Origin: Marivita sp965656765
Lineage (GTDB): Bacteria; Pseudomonadota; Alphaproteobacteria; Rhodobacterales; Rhodobacteraceae
NCBI RefSeq assembly: GCF_965656765.1
Contig: NZ_CBFHLV010000011.1
Coordinates: forward strand, 1-64,000
Reading direction: 5' to 3'
DNA length: 64,000 nt
In this document: one piece after another, positions 44,152-53,266 of the stretch
Position numbering within the stretch: position 1 is the stretch's first letter
How the letters are laid out: each line of letters begins with the position of its first letter
Made by a program: the position numbers and the translations under genes
The notes under the pieces: generated by a model
What the model was told of the DNA's origin: nothing
Seen by the model: only the letters and a program-made list of their open reading frames with translations
Databases searched by the model: none

Positions 44152-44835
44152 ATGAAAATCGGAATTCTGCAAACGGGTCTGGCACCGGACGAGCTTAAAG
44201 GCACGTTCGGCGAGTATCCCGGATTCTTCGAACGTCTGCTGTCGAACAAGGGCTTCACCTTTGAAAGCTGGTCGGTGGTTGAAAACGTCTTTCCAACCGG
44301 GCCAGAGGACGCCGATGGCTGGCTCATCACAGGATCAAAGCACGGCGCGTACGAGGATCACCCTTGGATACCGCCACTGGAACAACTGATCCGCGATATC
44401 GTCGCAGCTGATCGTCCATTGATTGGAGTGTGTTTCGGCCACCAGATCATCGCGCAGGCTCTTGGCGGAAAGGTCGAAAAATACGAAGGCGGCTGGGTCG
44501 TCGGCCAGCAAACCTATGATTTCGGCGGCGACAGCATGACCATCAACGCTTGGCATCAGGATCAGGTGATCACCGCGCCCGAAGGCGCACAGGTCTTGGC
44601 CAGCGGCACTCATTGCGCCAATGCAGCCCTGCTTTATCCTGGCAAAGCCTTCACCGTGCAGCCGCATCCCGAATACGGGGACGACTTCATCAAAGGCCTT
44701 ATCGAAACACGCGGGCCGGGTGTGGTTCCTGATGATCTGATGCAGGACGCCAAGTCCCGCATGGGCCAACCGCTCGACAATGGCCGCATGGCCGATCAAT
44801 TCGCCAAATTTTTCCTCGAAGGGACTCTCGCATGA
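44152..44835 (+). CDS. type 1 glutamine amidotransferase (PuuD-like or GATase1)
   Basis: 227 residues with a complete catalytic triad: Cys in LIGVCFGHQIIAQAL near residue 88, His-Pro-Glu in VQPHPEYGDD near 167. Between two ligase genes, it is best read as the gamma-glutamyl hydrolase of a gamma-glutamylated amine pathway, although it belongs to the class I (GuaA-like) rather than the PuuD C26 group, so the role is inferred from context. Overlaps the next gene by four bases (ATGA). Confidence 0.85.
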   Translation: MKIGILQTGLAPDELKGTFGEYPGFFERLLSNKGFTFESWSVVENVFPTGPEDADGWLITGSKHGAYEDHPWIPPLEQLIRDIVAADRPLIGVCFGHQIIAQALGGKVEKYEGGWVVGQQTYDFGGDSMTINAWHQDQVITAPEGAQVLASGTHCANAALLYPGKAFTVQPHPEYGDDFIKGLIETRGPGVVPDDLMQDAKSRMGQPLDNGRMADQFAKFFLEGTLA

Positions 44836-46196
44836 CCGACTGGACAGACAGCCTCCCGGACTCGGCCCGCGCGTTCCTAGAAGGCCGCAGGTTGGACGAG
44901 GTCGAATGCATCATTGCCGACCTGCCCGGCATTGCTCGGGGTAAAGCGGTACCTGCGTCGAAATTCGCGCGGCAGGAGTACTTTCACCTGCCAGATTCGA
45001 TCTTTTTTCAAACCATCACTGGCGATTGGGGCGAAGCCGCCGACGAAGACGATGGCGGCTTTATCGAACGCGACATGATCCTGAAGCCCGACATGAGCAC
45101 CGCCACCGCCGCCCCTTGGACAGGCGATTGGACGTTACAGGTCATCCACGACGCCTATGATCGCAAGGGCAATGCAGTTCCCTATGCACCGCGCAACGTG
45201 CTCAAACGTGTGGTGCAGCTTTACCATGATCAGGGGTGGGAACCGGTCGTTGCCCCCGAGATGGAGTTCTTTCTGACTGCCCGCAATCTTGATCCGGCCA
45301 AAGCTATTGAGCCGATGATGGGCCGCTCGGGTCGCCCTGCCGCGGCGCGTCAGGCCTATTCGATGACCGCGGTTGACGAATTTGGGCCGGTGATCGACGA
45401 CATCTACGACTTTGCAGAGGCACAAGGCTTTGAAATTGACGGCATCACCCAGGAAGGGGGCGCCGGACAATTAGAGATCAACCTGCTCCACGGCGACCCG
45501 GTCAAGCTGGCTGACGAGGTGTTCTACTTCAAACGCCTGATCCGCGAAGCCGCATTGCGGCACGATTGCTTTGCCACGTTCATGGCCAAACCGATCGAGA
45601 ACGAGCCAGGCAGCGCCATGCATATCCACCATTCGATCATGGACATGGAAACCGGGAGAAACATCTTTTCCGGACCACAAGGCGGGGAAACAGATGCCTT
45701 CTTCCATTTCATCGGTGGGTTGCAAACCTACACGCCTGCCGCGATCGCGGTGCTGGCCCCATACGTGAACAGCTACCGCCGGTATGTCAAAGAACACGCG
45801 GCACCGATCAACCTGGCTTGGGGCCGGGACAACCGCACAACCGGCATCCGCATTCCCCTGTCGGGCCCAGACAGTCGCCGCGTTGAAAACCGATTGGCCG
45901 GCATGGACTGCAATCCTTATCTTGGTATCGCAGCCTCGTTGGCGTGCGGCTATCTTGGGTTGATGAATGAAAAATGGCCATCCAAACCGCTCAAGAAAGA
46001 CGCGTATGAGGGCGAGGCAGATATCCCGCAGGTCTTGGGTCAGGCACTGCAACTATTCGAAGAGGCAACCGAGTTGCATTCGATTTTGGGTGAAGATTTT
46101 TGCCGCGTTTATTCCATCGTGAAACGCACCGAATACGAAGAGTTTTTGCAGGTCATCAGCCCGTGGGAACGCGAGCATTTGTTGTTGAACGTCTGA
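44832..46196 (+). CDS. glutamine synthetase-like gamma-glutamyl ligase 2
   Basis: 454 residues, GlnA fold, a distinct paralogue of ligase 1. Active-site segments: VAPEMEFFLTARN near 139, EGGAGQLEINLLHGD near 209, GSAMHIHHSIMD near 260 and ATP-site RDNRTTGIRIPLSG near 335. It resembles PuuA-type enzymes that join glutamate to putrescine or spermidine. Start overlaps the amidotransferase stop. An intergenic repeat follows before the oxidoreductase. Confidence 0.88.
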   Translation: MTDWTDSLPDSARAFLEGRRLDEVECIIADLPGIARGKAVPASKFARQEYFHLPDSIFFQTITGDWGEAADEDDGGFIERDMILKPDMSTATAAPWTGDWTLQVIHDAYDRKGNAVPYAPRNVLKRVVQLYHDQGWEPVVAPEMEFFLTARNLDPAKAIEPMMGRSGRPAAARQAYSMTAVDEFGPVIDDIYDFAEAQGFEIDGITQEGGAGQLEINLLHGDPVKLADEVFYFKRLIREAALRHDCFATFMAKPIENEPGSAMHIHHSIMDMETGRNIFSGPQGGETDAFFHFIGGLQTYTPAAIAVLAPYVNSYRRYVKEHAAPINLAWGRDNRTTGIRIPLSGPDSRRVENRLAGMDCNPYLGIAASLACGYLGLMNEKWPSKPLKKDAYEGEADIPQVLGQALQLFEEATELHSILGEDFCRVYSIVKRTEYEEFLQVISPWEREHLLLNV

Positions 46197-46210
46197 TCAA
46201 TGGACATCGA

Positions 46211-46270
46211 ACCGGCTGCGCCGGTCCGATCAGTTGGGGGGCCAGCCCCCCAATCCCCCCGAGGTATTAT
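46211..46270. repeat. bipartite intergenic palindromic repeat, copy 2
   Basis: Stem ACCGGC-TGC-GCCGGT, then the strong stem TTGGGGGGC-CA-GCCCCCCAA, then tail CCCCCCGAGGTATTAT. Same architecture as the element after prpE at 17994-18056; likely a transcript-end or processing signal inside the operon. Confidence 0.6.
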
Positions 46271-46296
46271 GAACCAAAGAAGCACAGGATCGCACT

Positions 46297-47601
46297 TTGA
46301 ACCTTCTGTTCAGCAATGACAAACGCGGGGAGTATCCGCAAAGCTGGTACGCCGCGACCGCAACGCCATTAAAACCGTTTGCGCCCATGCAGGGCGAAAA
46401 CCGCGCCGATGTCTGTATTATCGGGGCCGGGTATACAGGCCTGTCGGCCGCGTTGCACTTGGCGGAAATGGGCGCGGATGTTGTTCTGCTGGATGCGCAT
46501 CGTGTCGGTTTTGGAGCCTCCGGTCGCAATGGCGGGCAGCTTGGATCCGGGCAACGGCAGGATCAAATCACGCTTGAGAAGATGGTGGGCGATGATGCCG
46601 CGCGCTATTTGTGGGATCTGGGCGAAGACGCAAAAGATTTGGTGCGCGGCCTGATCGCCAAGTATGATATCGATTGCTACCTCAAAGATGGCATCGCATG
46701 GGCTGCGTCGCGCCCTGCCGATGTGGCCGACCTGCATGACTATGCCGCCCATCTGAACACGCGGTACGGCTATGACCAGATCAAGCCACTCGACAAAGAT
46801 GCGTTTCATGCGCTTTGCCCATCGCCCGATTATGTCGGCGGTACGCTTGATATGGGGGCGGCCCACCTGCACCCCTTGCGATTGGCGCTTGGGCTGGCCG
46901 AGGCTTCGGCAAAGGCGGGCGTCCGCATCCACGAACGGAGCCATGTGCACGAGGTCAAACACGGAACCACGGTCACCGTTCGTACCGATGCAGGTCATGT
47001 GGTGGCGGATCACGTGATCTTGGCCGGGAACGGATATCTGGGCGGGCTTGACCGGCAGGTCACGTCGCGCGTCATGCCGATCAACAATTACGTAGTCGCC
47101 ACCGAACCCCTAGGCGACGAAGCCGCTCGTGTGCTGACGCAGGATGTGGCTGTCGCGGATTCGCGCTTTGTCGTCAATTACTTCCGGCTCAGTCACGACA
47201 AGCGTCTGATTTTCGGCGGTGGTGAGACATATGGCTACCGGTTCCCGTCAGATATACCCGCCTTGGTTCGCAAACCGCTGACCACGATCTTCCCGCATCT
47301 GCGCGATGTGAGGATCGACCATGCCTGGGGTGGCACGCTGGCGATCACGATCAAACGCATGCCCTATCTCGCCCGCGTGCGGCCCAATATCCTGTCAGCC
47401 TCCGGATATTCCGGCCACGGCGTCGGCAACGCCATTCAGGCCGGAAAGCTGCTCGCCGAAGCAACGCGCGGCCCGTCCGAAGGGTTTGCTGCCTTCAACA
47501 CCATCCCTCACACGCCATTCCCCGGTGGCGGATTGATGCGCACACCGATCTTATCGCTGGCCATGACGTGGTACGCGATGCGCGACCGGTTGGGTATTTG
47601 A
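46297..47601 (+). CDS. FAD-dependent amine oxidoreductase (PuuB/OrdL-like)
   Basis: 434 residues from TTG 46297, which AGGA precedes by about seven bases. N-terminal Rossmann FAD motif IIGAGYTGLSAALHLAEMGAD near residue 35, then the DAO/gamma-glutamylputrescine oxidase signature GFGASGRNGGQLGSGQRQD near 69 and the C-terminal SGYSGHGVGNAIQAGKLLAE. Such enzymes oxidise a gamma-glutamylated amine or N-methyl amino acid to an aldehyde. Fits the last step encoded here; no aldehyde dehydrogenase is present in the window. Confidence 0.87.
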   Translation: MNLLFSNDKRGEYPQSWYAATATPLKPFAPMQGENRADVCIIGAGYTGLSAALHLAEMGADVVLLDAHRVGFGASGRNGGQLGSGQRQDQITLEKMVGDDAARYLWDLGEDAKDLVRGLIAKYDIDCYLKDGIAWAASRPADVADLHDYAAHLNTRYGYDQIKPLDKDAFHALCPSPDYVGGTLDMGAAHLHPLRLALGLAEASAKAGVRIHERSHVHEVKHGTTVTVRTDAGHVVADHVILAGNGYLGGLDRQVTSRVMPINNYVVATEPLGDEAARVLTQDVAVADSRFVVNYFRLSHDKRLIFGGGETYGYRFPSDIPALVRKPLTTIFPHLRDVRIDHAWGGTLAITIKRMPYLARVRPNILSASGYSGHGVGNAIQAGKLLAEATRGPSEGFAAFNTIPHTPFPGGGLMRTPILSLAMTWYAMRDRLGI

Positions 47602-47642
47602 CCCCAGTCTCAAAGCCGCCCCACACAAGATCGAGCGCCGGA

Positions 47643-48221
47643 TTACTTGTCGAGTTTCGACAGTTTTTTCTGAAGCTCGGCCAGCTGTGTCTTGATCGCG
47701 TCAAGGTCGTCAGTGTCCGACCCCGCCTCTGGCGAGGCGCCGGGCGTTTCGCTTTCATCCGGCGAAGGCCCCGACCAATTCGCAGACATCCCACCAGTCA
47801 TCGCCTTGAGAAACGCTTCTTGCTGCGCCTGAATGGCCTCAAACCCCGGAACGCCCGACATAGGGTTGGTCTTGCCCATGTTTTCCATCCATTTGGATTG
47901 GCTGTCGCGGAACATCTCAAAGCTTGCCGCAAGGAATTGCGGCACCGCACTGGTCGCAGTGGTGGTGTAGCTGCGCACCAGATCGTTCAGCACATTGGTA
48001 GGTAAAACGCTTTCCCCACGGCTTTCGTGCTCTGCGATGATCTGCAACAGGTACTGACGCGTCAGGTCATCCCCGGATTTAAGATCGACAATCTTGACCT
48101 CACGACCACCGCGAATGAACCCAGCGATATCTTCCAATGTCACATAATCGGATGTTTCGGTATTATAGAGACGCCGGCTCGCGTAGCGCTTGATTAGTAG
48201 CGGTTTTTGGTCTTCGGCCAA
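47643..48221 (-). CDS. phaR: polyhydroxyalkanoate synthesis repressor PhaR
   Basis: 192 residues. Start set at TTG 48221, which GGAGG precedes by 7 bases; the ATG 18 codons upstream would have no site. The N-terminal PHB_acc domain (about 5-65, LLIKRYASRRLYNTETSDY) binds both DNA and polymer; an accessory domain and an acidic, serine-rich tail follow. It represses phasin and its own gene until polymer titrates it away. A CTGC-ATT-GCAG site lies 26 bp upstream of this start. Converges with the oxidoreductase gene. Confidence 0.9.
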   Translation of the reverse strand: MAEDQKPLLIKRYASRRLYNTETSDYVTLEDIAGFIRGGREVKIVDLKSGDDLTRQYLLQIIAEHESRGESVLPTNVLNDLVRSYTTTATSAVPQFLAASFEMFRDSQSKWMENMGKTNPMSGVPGFEAIQAQQEAFLKAMTGGMSANWSGPSPDESETPGASPEAGSDTDDLDAIKTQLAELQKKLSKLDK

Positions 48222-48246
48222 GGTGTCCCCTCCCCGGAATACTTTG

Positions 48247-48257
48247 CTGCATTGCAG
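48247..48257. promoter_or_regulatory. PhaR operator-like site upstream of phaR
   Basis: CTGC-ATT-GCAG, inverted repeat with a three-base centre, between the phaR start and the phaP terminator. Matches the known TGC-rich PhaR sites of Rhodobacter and Paracoccus. Confidence 0.6.
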
Positions 48258-48305
48258 CCTACGCACATGCAGCACAAAAAGAAAGCATTGCTGACATCTT
48301 CACAA

Positions 48306-48340
48306 AACAAAAAAAGGCCGGACTCACAAGGAGCCCGGCC
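48306..48340 (-). terminator. terminator of phaP
   Basis: Read on the minus strand: GGCCGG..CTC and GAG..CCGGCC arms with an A-C mismatch and a 5-base loop, followed by a run of seven T. Confidence 0.9.
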
Positions 48341-48388
48341 AGAATATAGCGTTCCAATTTGGGAGGAGAGAACGCTAATCCTTAAAGC

Positions 48389-48838
48389 TTACTTCGCAGC
48401 AGCAGTTGCCTTCTTGGCAGCTGTTGTCACGTCAGCTGTTGCTTTCTTGACTGCGGCAGTTGCATCTTCGGAGATGTCTTTGCCAGCGGCCATCATCAGC
48501 TCAACTGTGTCCATCTGAACTTTCTTCGCGATCTCGGCGAATGCGGCCATGTTCTCGGCAGCAACTTCAGCCTGAGCGGAAGCGAAATCGGTCATTGCTT
48601 TTGCGTAATCAGCAGGCTCTGTCTTTGCTTTGGACATGTCGCTCAGCTTGGCGAGCGTGTCTTTGGTCCACTTTGCGGAAATCTCAGCCGACTTATCAGC
48701 CGCTTCGATCGCAACAGTGGACAGCTTCTCGTTCAGAGTTGCTGTTGTTTTGAAAGCATCTTCCATTGCTTTCGTGTCTACCGGAAACGCGCCCATCATT
48801 TCTTTCATGGTCGCTGTCATGTCGGGTGTCTTAGCCAT
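48389..48838 (-). CDS. phaP: phasin (PHB granule-associated protein)
   Basis: 149 residues from ATG 48838. Almost entirely helical and rich in alanine, lysine and methionine, with amphipathic repeats (TLNEKLSTVAIEAADKSAEI) and a KKATADVTTAAKKATAAAK tail: typical of phasins, which coat polyhydroxybutyrate granules. An upstream frame reaches 48913 but the phasin fold begins here. Two PhaR-type operators lie upstream (48908-48944) and a strong terminator downstream. Confidence 0.88.
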   Translation of the reverse strand: MAKTPDMTATMKEMMGAFPVDTKAMEDAFKTTATLNEKLSTVAIEAADKSAEISAKWTKDTLAKLSDMSKAKTEPADYAKAMTDFASAQAEVAAENMAAFAEIAKKVQMDTVELMMAAGKDISEDATAAVKKATADVTTAAKKATAAAK

Positions 48839-48907
48839 TGTCTCAAATCCTTTTCCTGCTCGGCGGGCCCACCCCGCTGTGTCTTGCAGATGAGCTTTAT
48901 CTACATG

Positions 48908-48944
48908 CTGCATCGCAGCATTTCAAGTTTTTTCTGCACTGCAG
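48908..48944. promoter_or_regulatory. two PhaR operator-like sites upstream of phaP
   Basis: CTGC-ATC-GCAG (48908-48918) and CTGC-ACT-GCAG (48934-48944), centres 26 bp apart, between the phaC stop and the phaP start. Placed as expected for repression of phasin by PhaR. Confidence 0.65.
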
Positions 48945-48976
48945 CAAAAATTCTTTTCGTAGCGTCAATTCCAAGC

Positions 48977-50770
48977 TTAGGCCCGGGCCTTGATCAACAC
49001 GTATGTTCCCGGTGCCGGAGCCAAGGACGGATGCGATTTATCACCTATTTCCCGTGCCTTGATCCATTTACCCGAACGTTTAGAGATCCATTTTTCCCAA
49101 ACTGGCCACCACGATCCTTCAGTGAAATCGGCCGACGCCAACCAGTCTGTGGGCGGCAGAGACAGGTCTTCATTCGTGTAGTGACCGTATTTTTTCTTGG
49201 ATGGTGGATTGACGATTCCAGCAATGTGGCCCGACTCGGACACGATAAAGGTCTTGGACTTGGACCCCATTTTCTGAACCCCGTTATAGCAGTCCTTCCA
49301 GGCGGCGATGTGATCCGTCTCGCAAGCGATCGAACACAGCGGCACATCAACGTCCCTAAGACTGAGCGTATGCCCCATCAATTCAAACTCACCCTCGGCA
49401 AACTTGTTCGACTGGCACAGGCCACGCAGATACTGCACCGCCATCCGCCCGGGAAGGTTGGCCCCATCGCCGTTCCAGTACAGCAGGTCAAAGGCCGGGG
49501 GCGTTTCCCCCATCATGTAGCTTTTGATCGCCGGTCCGTAGATCAGGTCATTCGACCGCAAATAGCTGAACGTACGGGCCATGATGAATGACTTGAGAAT
49601 ACCGGTATCACCGATCTCTTCTTCGATACCGTCGATAAAGTCATTCTGCAGGAACGGCGTGAATTCACCCTGATCCGAAAAATCGGTCAGCGTGGTAAAA
49701 AAGGTGGCGGATTTGATTGACTTGTCGCCCCGCTGTTTGAGCAGGGACAGGGTCAGACTCAGCGTGGTGCCTGCGATACAATAGCCGATCGCATTGACCT
49801 TCTCGACACCGCAGATCGATTTCACTTCGTCGATGACACGAAGGTAGCCATCCTCGATATAGGTATCGAGGCCGACATCCTTATAGCTCTCATCGGGGTT
49901 GATCCAGCTTACCACAAACAGGGTGTACCCCTGATCCACCACCCAGCGAATAAACGAATTCTCTGGCTTAAGGTCCAGAATGTAAAATTTATTGATCCAT
50001 GGCGGAAACAGAATTATCGGCGTCTCGCGCACCTTTTCGGTGGTCGGTTTGTACTGGATGACTTCCATCATGTGATTTCGATAAATCACCTCGCCTTCTG
50101 CCGTCGCGATGTTGGTACCGATCTCGAACGCACCTTCGTCGGCCAGTCGCACAACGAGTTCACCGTTGTTGGCTTCCAAATCCGAGACAAGGTTCTCAAG
50201 GCCGTGGACCAGGCTTTCGCCTTCCGTTTCAAGCGCCTTCTGCAAGGCATCTGGATTGGTCGCCAAAAAGTTGGTCGGCGCGAACATATCCACGATCTGC
50301 TGCGCGAAATAGCGCAACCGACGCTTCTCCGTCGCGTCCATGTCCTCAATATCGTCCACAGCATTGCGGATTGCGTCAGCGTTGATGAGGTATTGCTGTT
50401 TGATAAAGTTAAAATAAGGGTGCTCATCCCACATCGGGTTCTTGAACCGGCGATCCTTGGGACCCGGATCTTCGGGCGCCTCCAGTTTTCCTTTAGACAA
50501 AGCACGCTGCGCTTCAACGTAATGCGTGACCGATTTGCCCCAATACTCGATCTGATGTTCGAGGATCTTGGCCGGGTTTTGCAGCCATTCCTGCCAATAT
50601 GCCTGCATGGCCTGACCAAACAACATGGTGTCTGGCGCATGCAGTGCCGGGTTGATTTGCTTTTTGCTGGACAGGGCCGTCATGAGCCGCTGCGTCAGCG
50701 TCTCGATCTTTTGCAAATTGGCCTCAAGTCCCGCGCTCATTTCTGGTGCGGCAACGTCGTTAGTTGTCAT
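48977..50770 (-). CDS. phaC: class I poly(3-hydroxyalkanoate) synthase
   Basis: Polymerises 3-hydroxybutyryl-CoA into storage polyester. 597 residues from ATG 50770. N-terminal half (about 1-200) is the PhaC N domain; the catalytic alpha/beta-hydrolase core has the lipase-like box GYCIAGT with the nucleophile Cys near 332, an Asp in the CETDHIAAW loop near 490 and His in ESGHIAG near 518. Divergent from phaZ across 111 bp that contain one PhaR-like operator. Confidence 0.95.
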   Translation of the reverse strand: MTTNDVAAPEMSAGLEANLQKIETLTQRLMTALSSKKQINPALHAPDTMLFGQAMQAYWQEWLQNPAKILEHQIEYWGKSVTHYVEAQRALSKGKLEAPEDPGPKDRRFKNPMWDEHPYFNFIKQQYLINADAIRNAVDDIEDMDATEKRRLRYFAQQIVDMFAPTNFLATNPDALQKALETEGESLVHGLENLVSDLEANNGELVVRLADEGAFEIGTNIATAEGEVIYRNHMMEVIQYKPTTEKVRETPIILFPPWINKFYILDLKPENSFIRWVVDQGYTLFVVSWINPDESYKDVGLDTYIEDGYLRVIDEVKSICGVEKVNAIGYCIAGTTLSLTLSLLKQRGDKSIKSATFFTTLTDFSDQGEFTPFLQNDFIDGIEEEIGDTGILKSFIMARTFSYLRSNDLIYGPAIKSYMMGETPPAFDLLYWNGDGANLPGRMAVQYLRGLCQSNKFAEGEFELMGHTLSLRDVDVPLCSIACETDHIAAWKDCYNGVQKMGSKSKTFIVSESGHIAGIVNPPSKKKYGHYTNEDLSLPPTDWLASADFTEGSWWPVWEKWISKRSGKWIKAREIGDKSHPSLAPAPGTYVLIKARA

Positions 50771-50794
50771 GACCAATTTTCCCCCCTATTCATG

Positions 50795-50805
50795 CTGCCA
50801 TGCAG
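50795..50805. promoter_or_regulatory. PhaR operator-like site between phaC and phaZ
   Basis: CTGC-CAT-GCAG, 25 bp upstream of the phaC ATG and 77 bp upstream of phaZ; same form as the three sites near phaP and phaR. Confidence 0.55.
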
Positions 50806-50881
50806 AATACAGTCGCCTGCGGTGGGAGGCAAAGCGACGAATTGGCCCGGGTCGCCGGGTCGAGATTAAGGAGAGGCCTCT

Positions 50882-52162
50882 ATGCGCTACATGATGACAT
50901 ACGATCTCATGGAAACGTTTCGCAATACAAATCAATGGCTTGGGGCAACCGCCCGCACTATGGCCTCTTATCCGGCTTGGTCGATGATGCCAAACCCGGC
51001 AATTCAGTGGATGGCCGCGTGGGGGGAAGTCACAGAACGCACTTTCGAACGCATGGTCGTCAAACCCGACTGGGGGATTCGCACCTACACCCACGAGGAC
51101 GGCAAGGATCACCTTGTCGAGGTTAAGACTATAGTCGAACGCCCCTTTGGTGATTTGATCCACTTTGACGTGGTCGGACGCGAAGAACAGCCGCGTAAGA
51201 TCTTGCTGGTGGCACCAATGTCGGGTCACTACGCAACGCTCCTTCGTTCGACGGTCAAATCCCTAATCGTGAACTGCGAAGTTTACGTGACGGATTGGCA
51301 CAATGCCCGCGACATTCCTGTCAGTGCAGGCAAGTTTGATGTTGAGGATTACACCCTATACCTCATGGACTTCATGCGCGAACTGGGACCGGAAACCAAC
51401 GTGGTTGCCGTTTGTCAGCCTGTCCCATTGACCCTTGCTGCCACAGCCTATCTGGCTGAGCTTGACCCGGACGCACAGCCACGGACGTTGACCCTGATCG
51501 GTGGCCCGGTTGATCCGGATGCAACACCCACAGACGTGACCGATTTCGGCGCACGCGTAACAATGGGCCAGCTTGAGGAAACCATGATCCAGCGCGTTGG
51601 GTTCAAGTACCCGGGTGTCGGTCGCATGGTCTATCCAGGTCTATTACAACTGGCGTCGTTCATTTCCATGAATGGCGAACGTCACGGCGACGCGTTCTCG
51701 AACCAAATCCAGAACGTCATGCGTGGTGAGGCGTCGGATCACGATGCACACAACCGCTTCTATGACGAATATCTGGCTGTCATGGACATGCCCGCAGAAT
51801 TCTATCTGTCGACGGTGGATCGCATTTTCAAAAAGCGCGAGATCGCGAAGAACGAATTTGTGGTGAACGGTCACAAGGTCGATTTCGGCGCAATCACCAA
51901 GGTTGCCGTGAAAACTGTCGAAGGCGCAAATGACGACATCTCGGCCCCTGGTCAGTGTATTGCCGCCCTGGGTTTGTGCACGGGCCTGCCAGACGACAAG
52001 AAAGCAAGCCATGTTGAGCCCGGCGCCGGGCACTACGGCATCTTCGCGGGCAAAAGCTGGCGCAACAACATCCGCCCGCTGGTCCTTGATTTCATCGACA
52101 GCAACGCGGGTGCCAAGCCCAAGACAAAAAAATCAAAACCGGCGAACACCAACGCCGCATAA
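50882..52162 (+). CDS. phaZ: intracellular PHB depolymerase
   Basis: 426 residues of the PhaZ1 group that degrades native intracellular PHB granules. Central alpha/beta fold: LLVAPMSGHYATLLR near 105, the nucleophile region VVAVCQPVPLTLA with Cys near 179 in place of serine, and the C-terminal domain typical of PHB_depo_C. The tail is lysine-rich (KTKKSKP). Divergent from phaC. A strong terminator follows 5 bp after the stop. Confidence 0.92.
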   Translation: MRYMMTYDLMETFRNTNQWLGATARTMASYPAWSMMPNPAIQWMAAWGEVTERTFERMVVKPDWGIRTYTHEDGKDHLVEVKTIVERPFGDLIHFDVVGREEQPRKILLVAPMSGHYATLLRSTVKSLIVNCEVYVTDWHNARDIPVSAGKFDVEDYTLYLMDFMRELGPETNVVAVCQPVPLTLAATAYLAELDPDAQPRTLTLIGGPVDPDATPTDVTDFGARVTMGQLEETMIQRVGFKYPGVGRMVYPGLLQLASFISMNGERHGDAFSNQIQNVMRGEASDHDAHNRFYDEYLAVMDMPAEFYLSTVDRIFKKREIAKNEFVVNGHKVDFGAITKVAVKTVEGANDDISAPGQCIAALGLCTGLPDDKKASHVEPGAGHYGIFAGKSWRNNIRPLVLDFIDSNAGAKPKTKKSKPANTNAA

Positions 52163-52167
52163 GAATA

Positions 52168-52200
52168 AGGGCCGATCCGAGGATCGGCCCTATTTCGTTT
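52168..52200 (+). terminator. terminator of phaZ
   Basis: Long stem AGGGCCGATCC/GGATCGGCCCT with a two-base loop GA, followed by ATTTCGTTTT. Confidence 0.85.
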
Positions 52201-52255
52201 TGGCCGCTAAGCGCTCAAAGTCCCAAGACTACGTAAACGCTGGGCCGCCTTTAAA

Positions 52256-53230
52256 TCAAACTTTGCGCTCCGCCGCCCAGATCATATCGATCAAGCTTTG
52301 TGTCCCTTGGCTGAATTCCAATGGACACGGATAAGCCGCTTCTCCGCGCACAGCTGCCCCAAACGCTTCAACCTGTTGCACATACTGGTTTACTCCCGGA
52401 TATCGGCAAACCTCAACCGGACCAGAGGCCCGCATCAACCGTACCTCGGCATCACCATAGCCCAAAGGATTGAACGGCACCGGCACCTCTATGACCCCGG
52501 TGGTCCCTTGAAAGGTCACCGACTGATAGCGCAGCATCCGCATTGACGTAAGCGAAGTCAGCGTGAATCCCTCAAATTGCACAATCGCTTCGGCACGAAC
52601 CTCGACGCCATTTTCGCGCCGGATGTCCGCAAACAAAACCTCTATAGGTTCTTGCCCGGTCACATAACGCGCACATCCCAAAGTATAGACACCGATATCC
52701 GGCAAGCTCCCACCACCGGTCGCAACGGCATTGCGGATGTTCCCCGGATCGCTCGAATTGTCGTAGGTGAAGGTCGCATTGATCCGGCGCAACTCCCCGA
52801 TTGCGCCGGCCTGAACCCAATCGCGGACCTGGTGCCACTGCGGATGATGCACAATCATATACGCTTCAGCCGCAACCAACCCGGTCTGGTCCCTCAACGC
52901 GATCAATGCGTTGATCTCATCCGCCTGCATCGCAATCGGCTTTTCGGTAAGCACATGCTTGCCCGCCTCCAACGCCTTGCGCGTCCATTCGACATGCAAG
53001 GAATTGGGCAGCGGAATGTAGACCGCGTCAATATCTGGGTCCGCCAGCACGGCATCATAACTATCGACCACCTGCAGGCCGGTATCCAATGCCTGAAACG
53101 GTGCCGCCTTGGCCGGATCAGAGGTCGCCAGCATCGCTAATTTTGAGCGCTTTGCCGCGTGAATGGCCGGGGCCATCTGCTCTCGCGCAAACTTGGCCGC
53201 TCCAAGAATTCCCCAACGAACATCTGACAT
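52256..53230 (-). CDS. Gfo/Idh/MocA family oxidoreductase
   Basis: 324 residues, NAD(P)-dependent sugar or inositol-type dehydrogenase. N-terminal Rossmann GILGAAKFAREQM, KPIA catalytic motif in HVLTEKPIAMQADE near residue 96 and a C-terminal alpha/beta domain with DIGVYTLGCARYVTGQEP near 178. Substrate unknown; no sugar genes are near. It lies downstream of rpoH on the same strand but after a terminator. Confidence 0.9.
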   Translation of the reverse strand: MSDVRWGILGAAKFAREQMAPAIHAAKRSKLAMLATSDPAKAAPFQALDTGLQVVDSYDAVLADPDIDAVYIPLPNSLHVEWTRKALEAGKHVLTEKPIAMQADEINALIALRDQTGLVAAEAYMIVHHPQWHQVRDWVQAGAIGELRRINATFTYDNSSDPGNIRNAVATGGGSLPDIGVYTLGCARYVTGQEPIEVLFADIRRENGVEVRAEAIVQFEGFTLTSLTSMRMLRYQSVTFQGTTGVIEVPVPFNPLGYGDAEVRLMRASGPVEVCRYPGVNQYVQQVEAFGAAVRGEAAYPCPLEFSQGTQSLIDMIWAAERKV

Positions 53231-53266
53231 GAATGCCTCCTCTGACCTGCTGGCCCACGCCTAACA

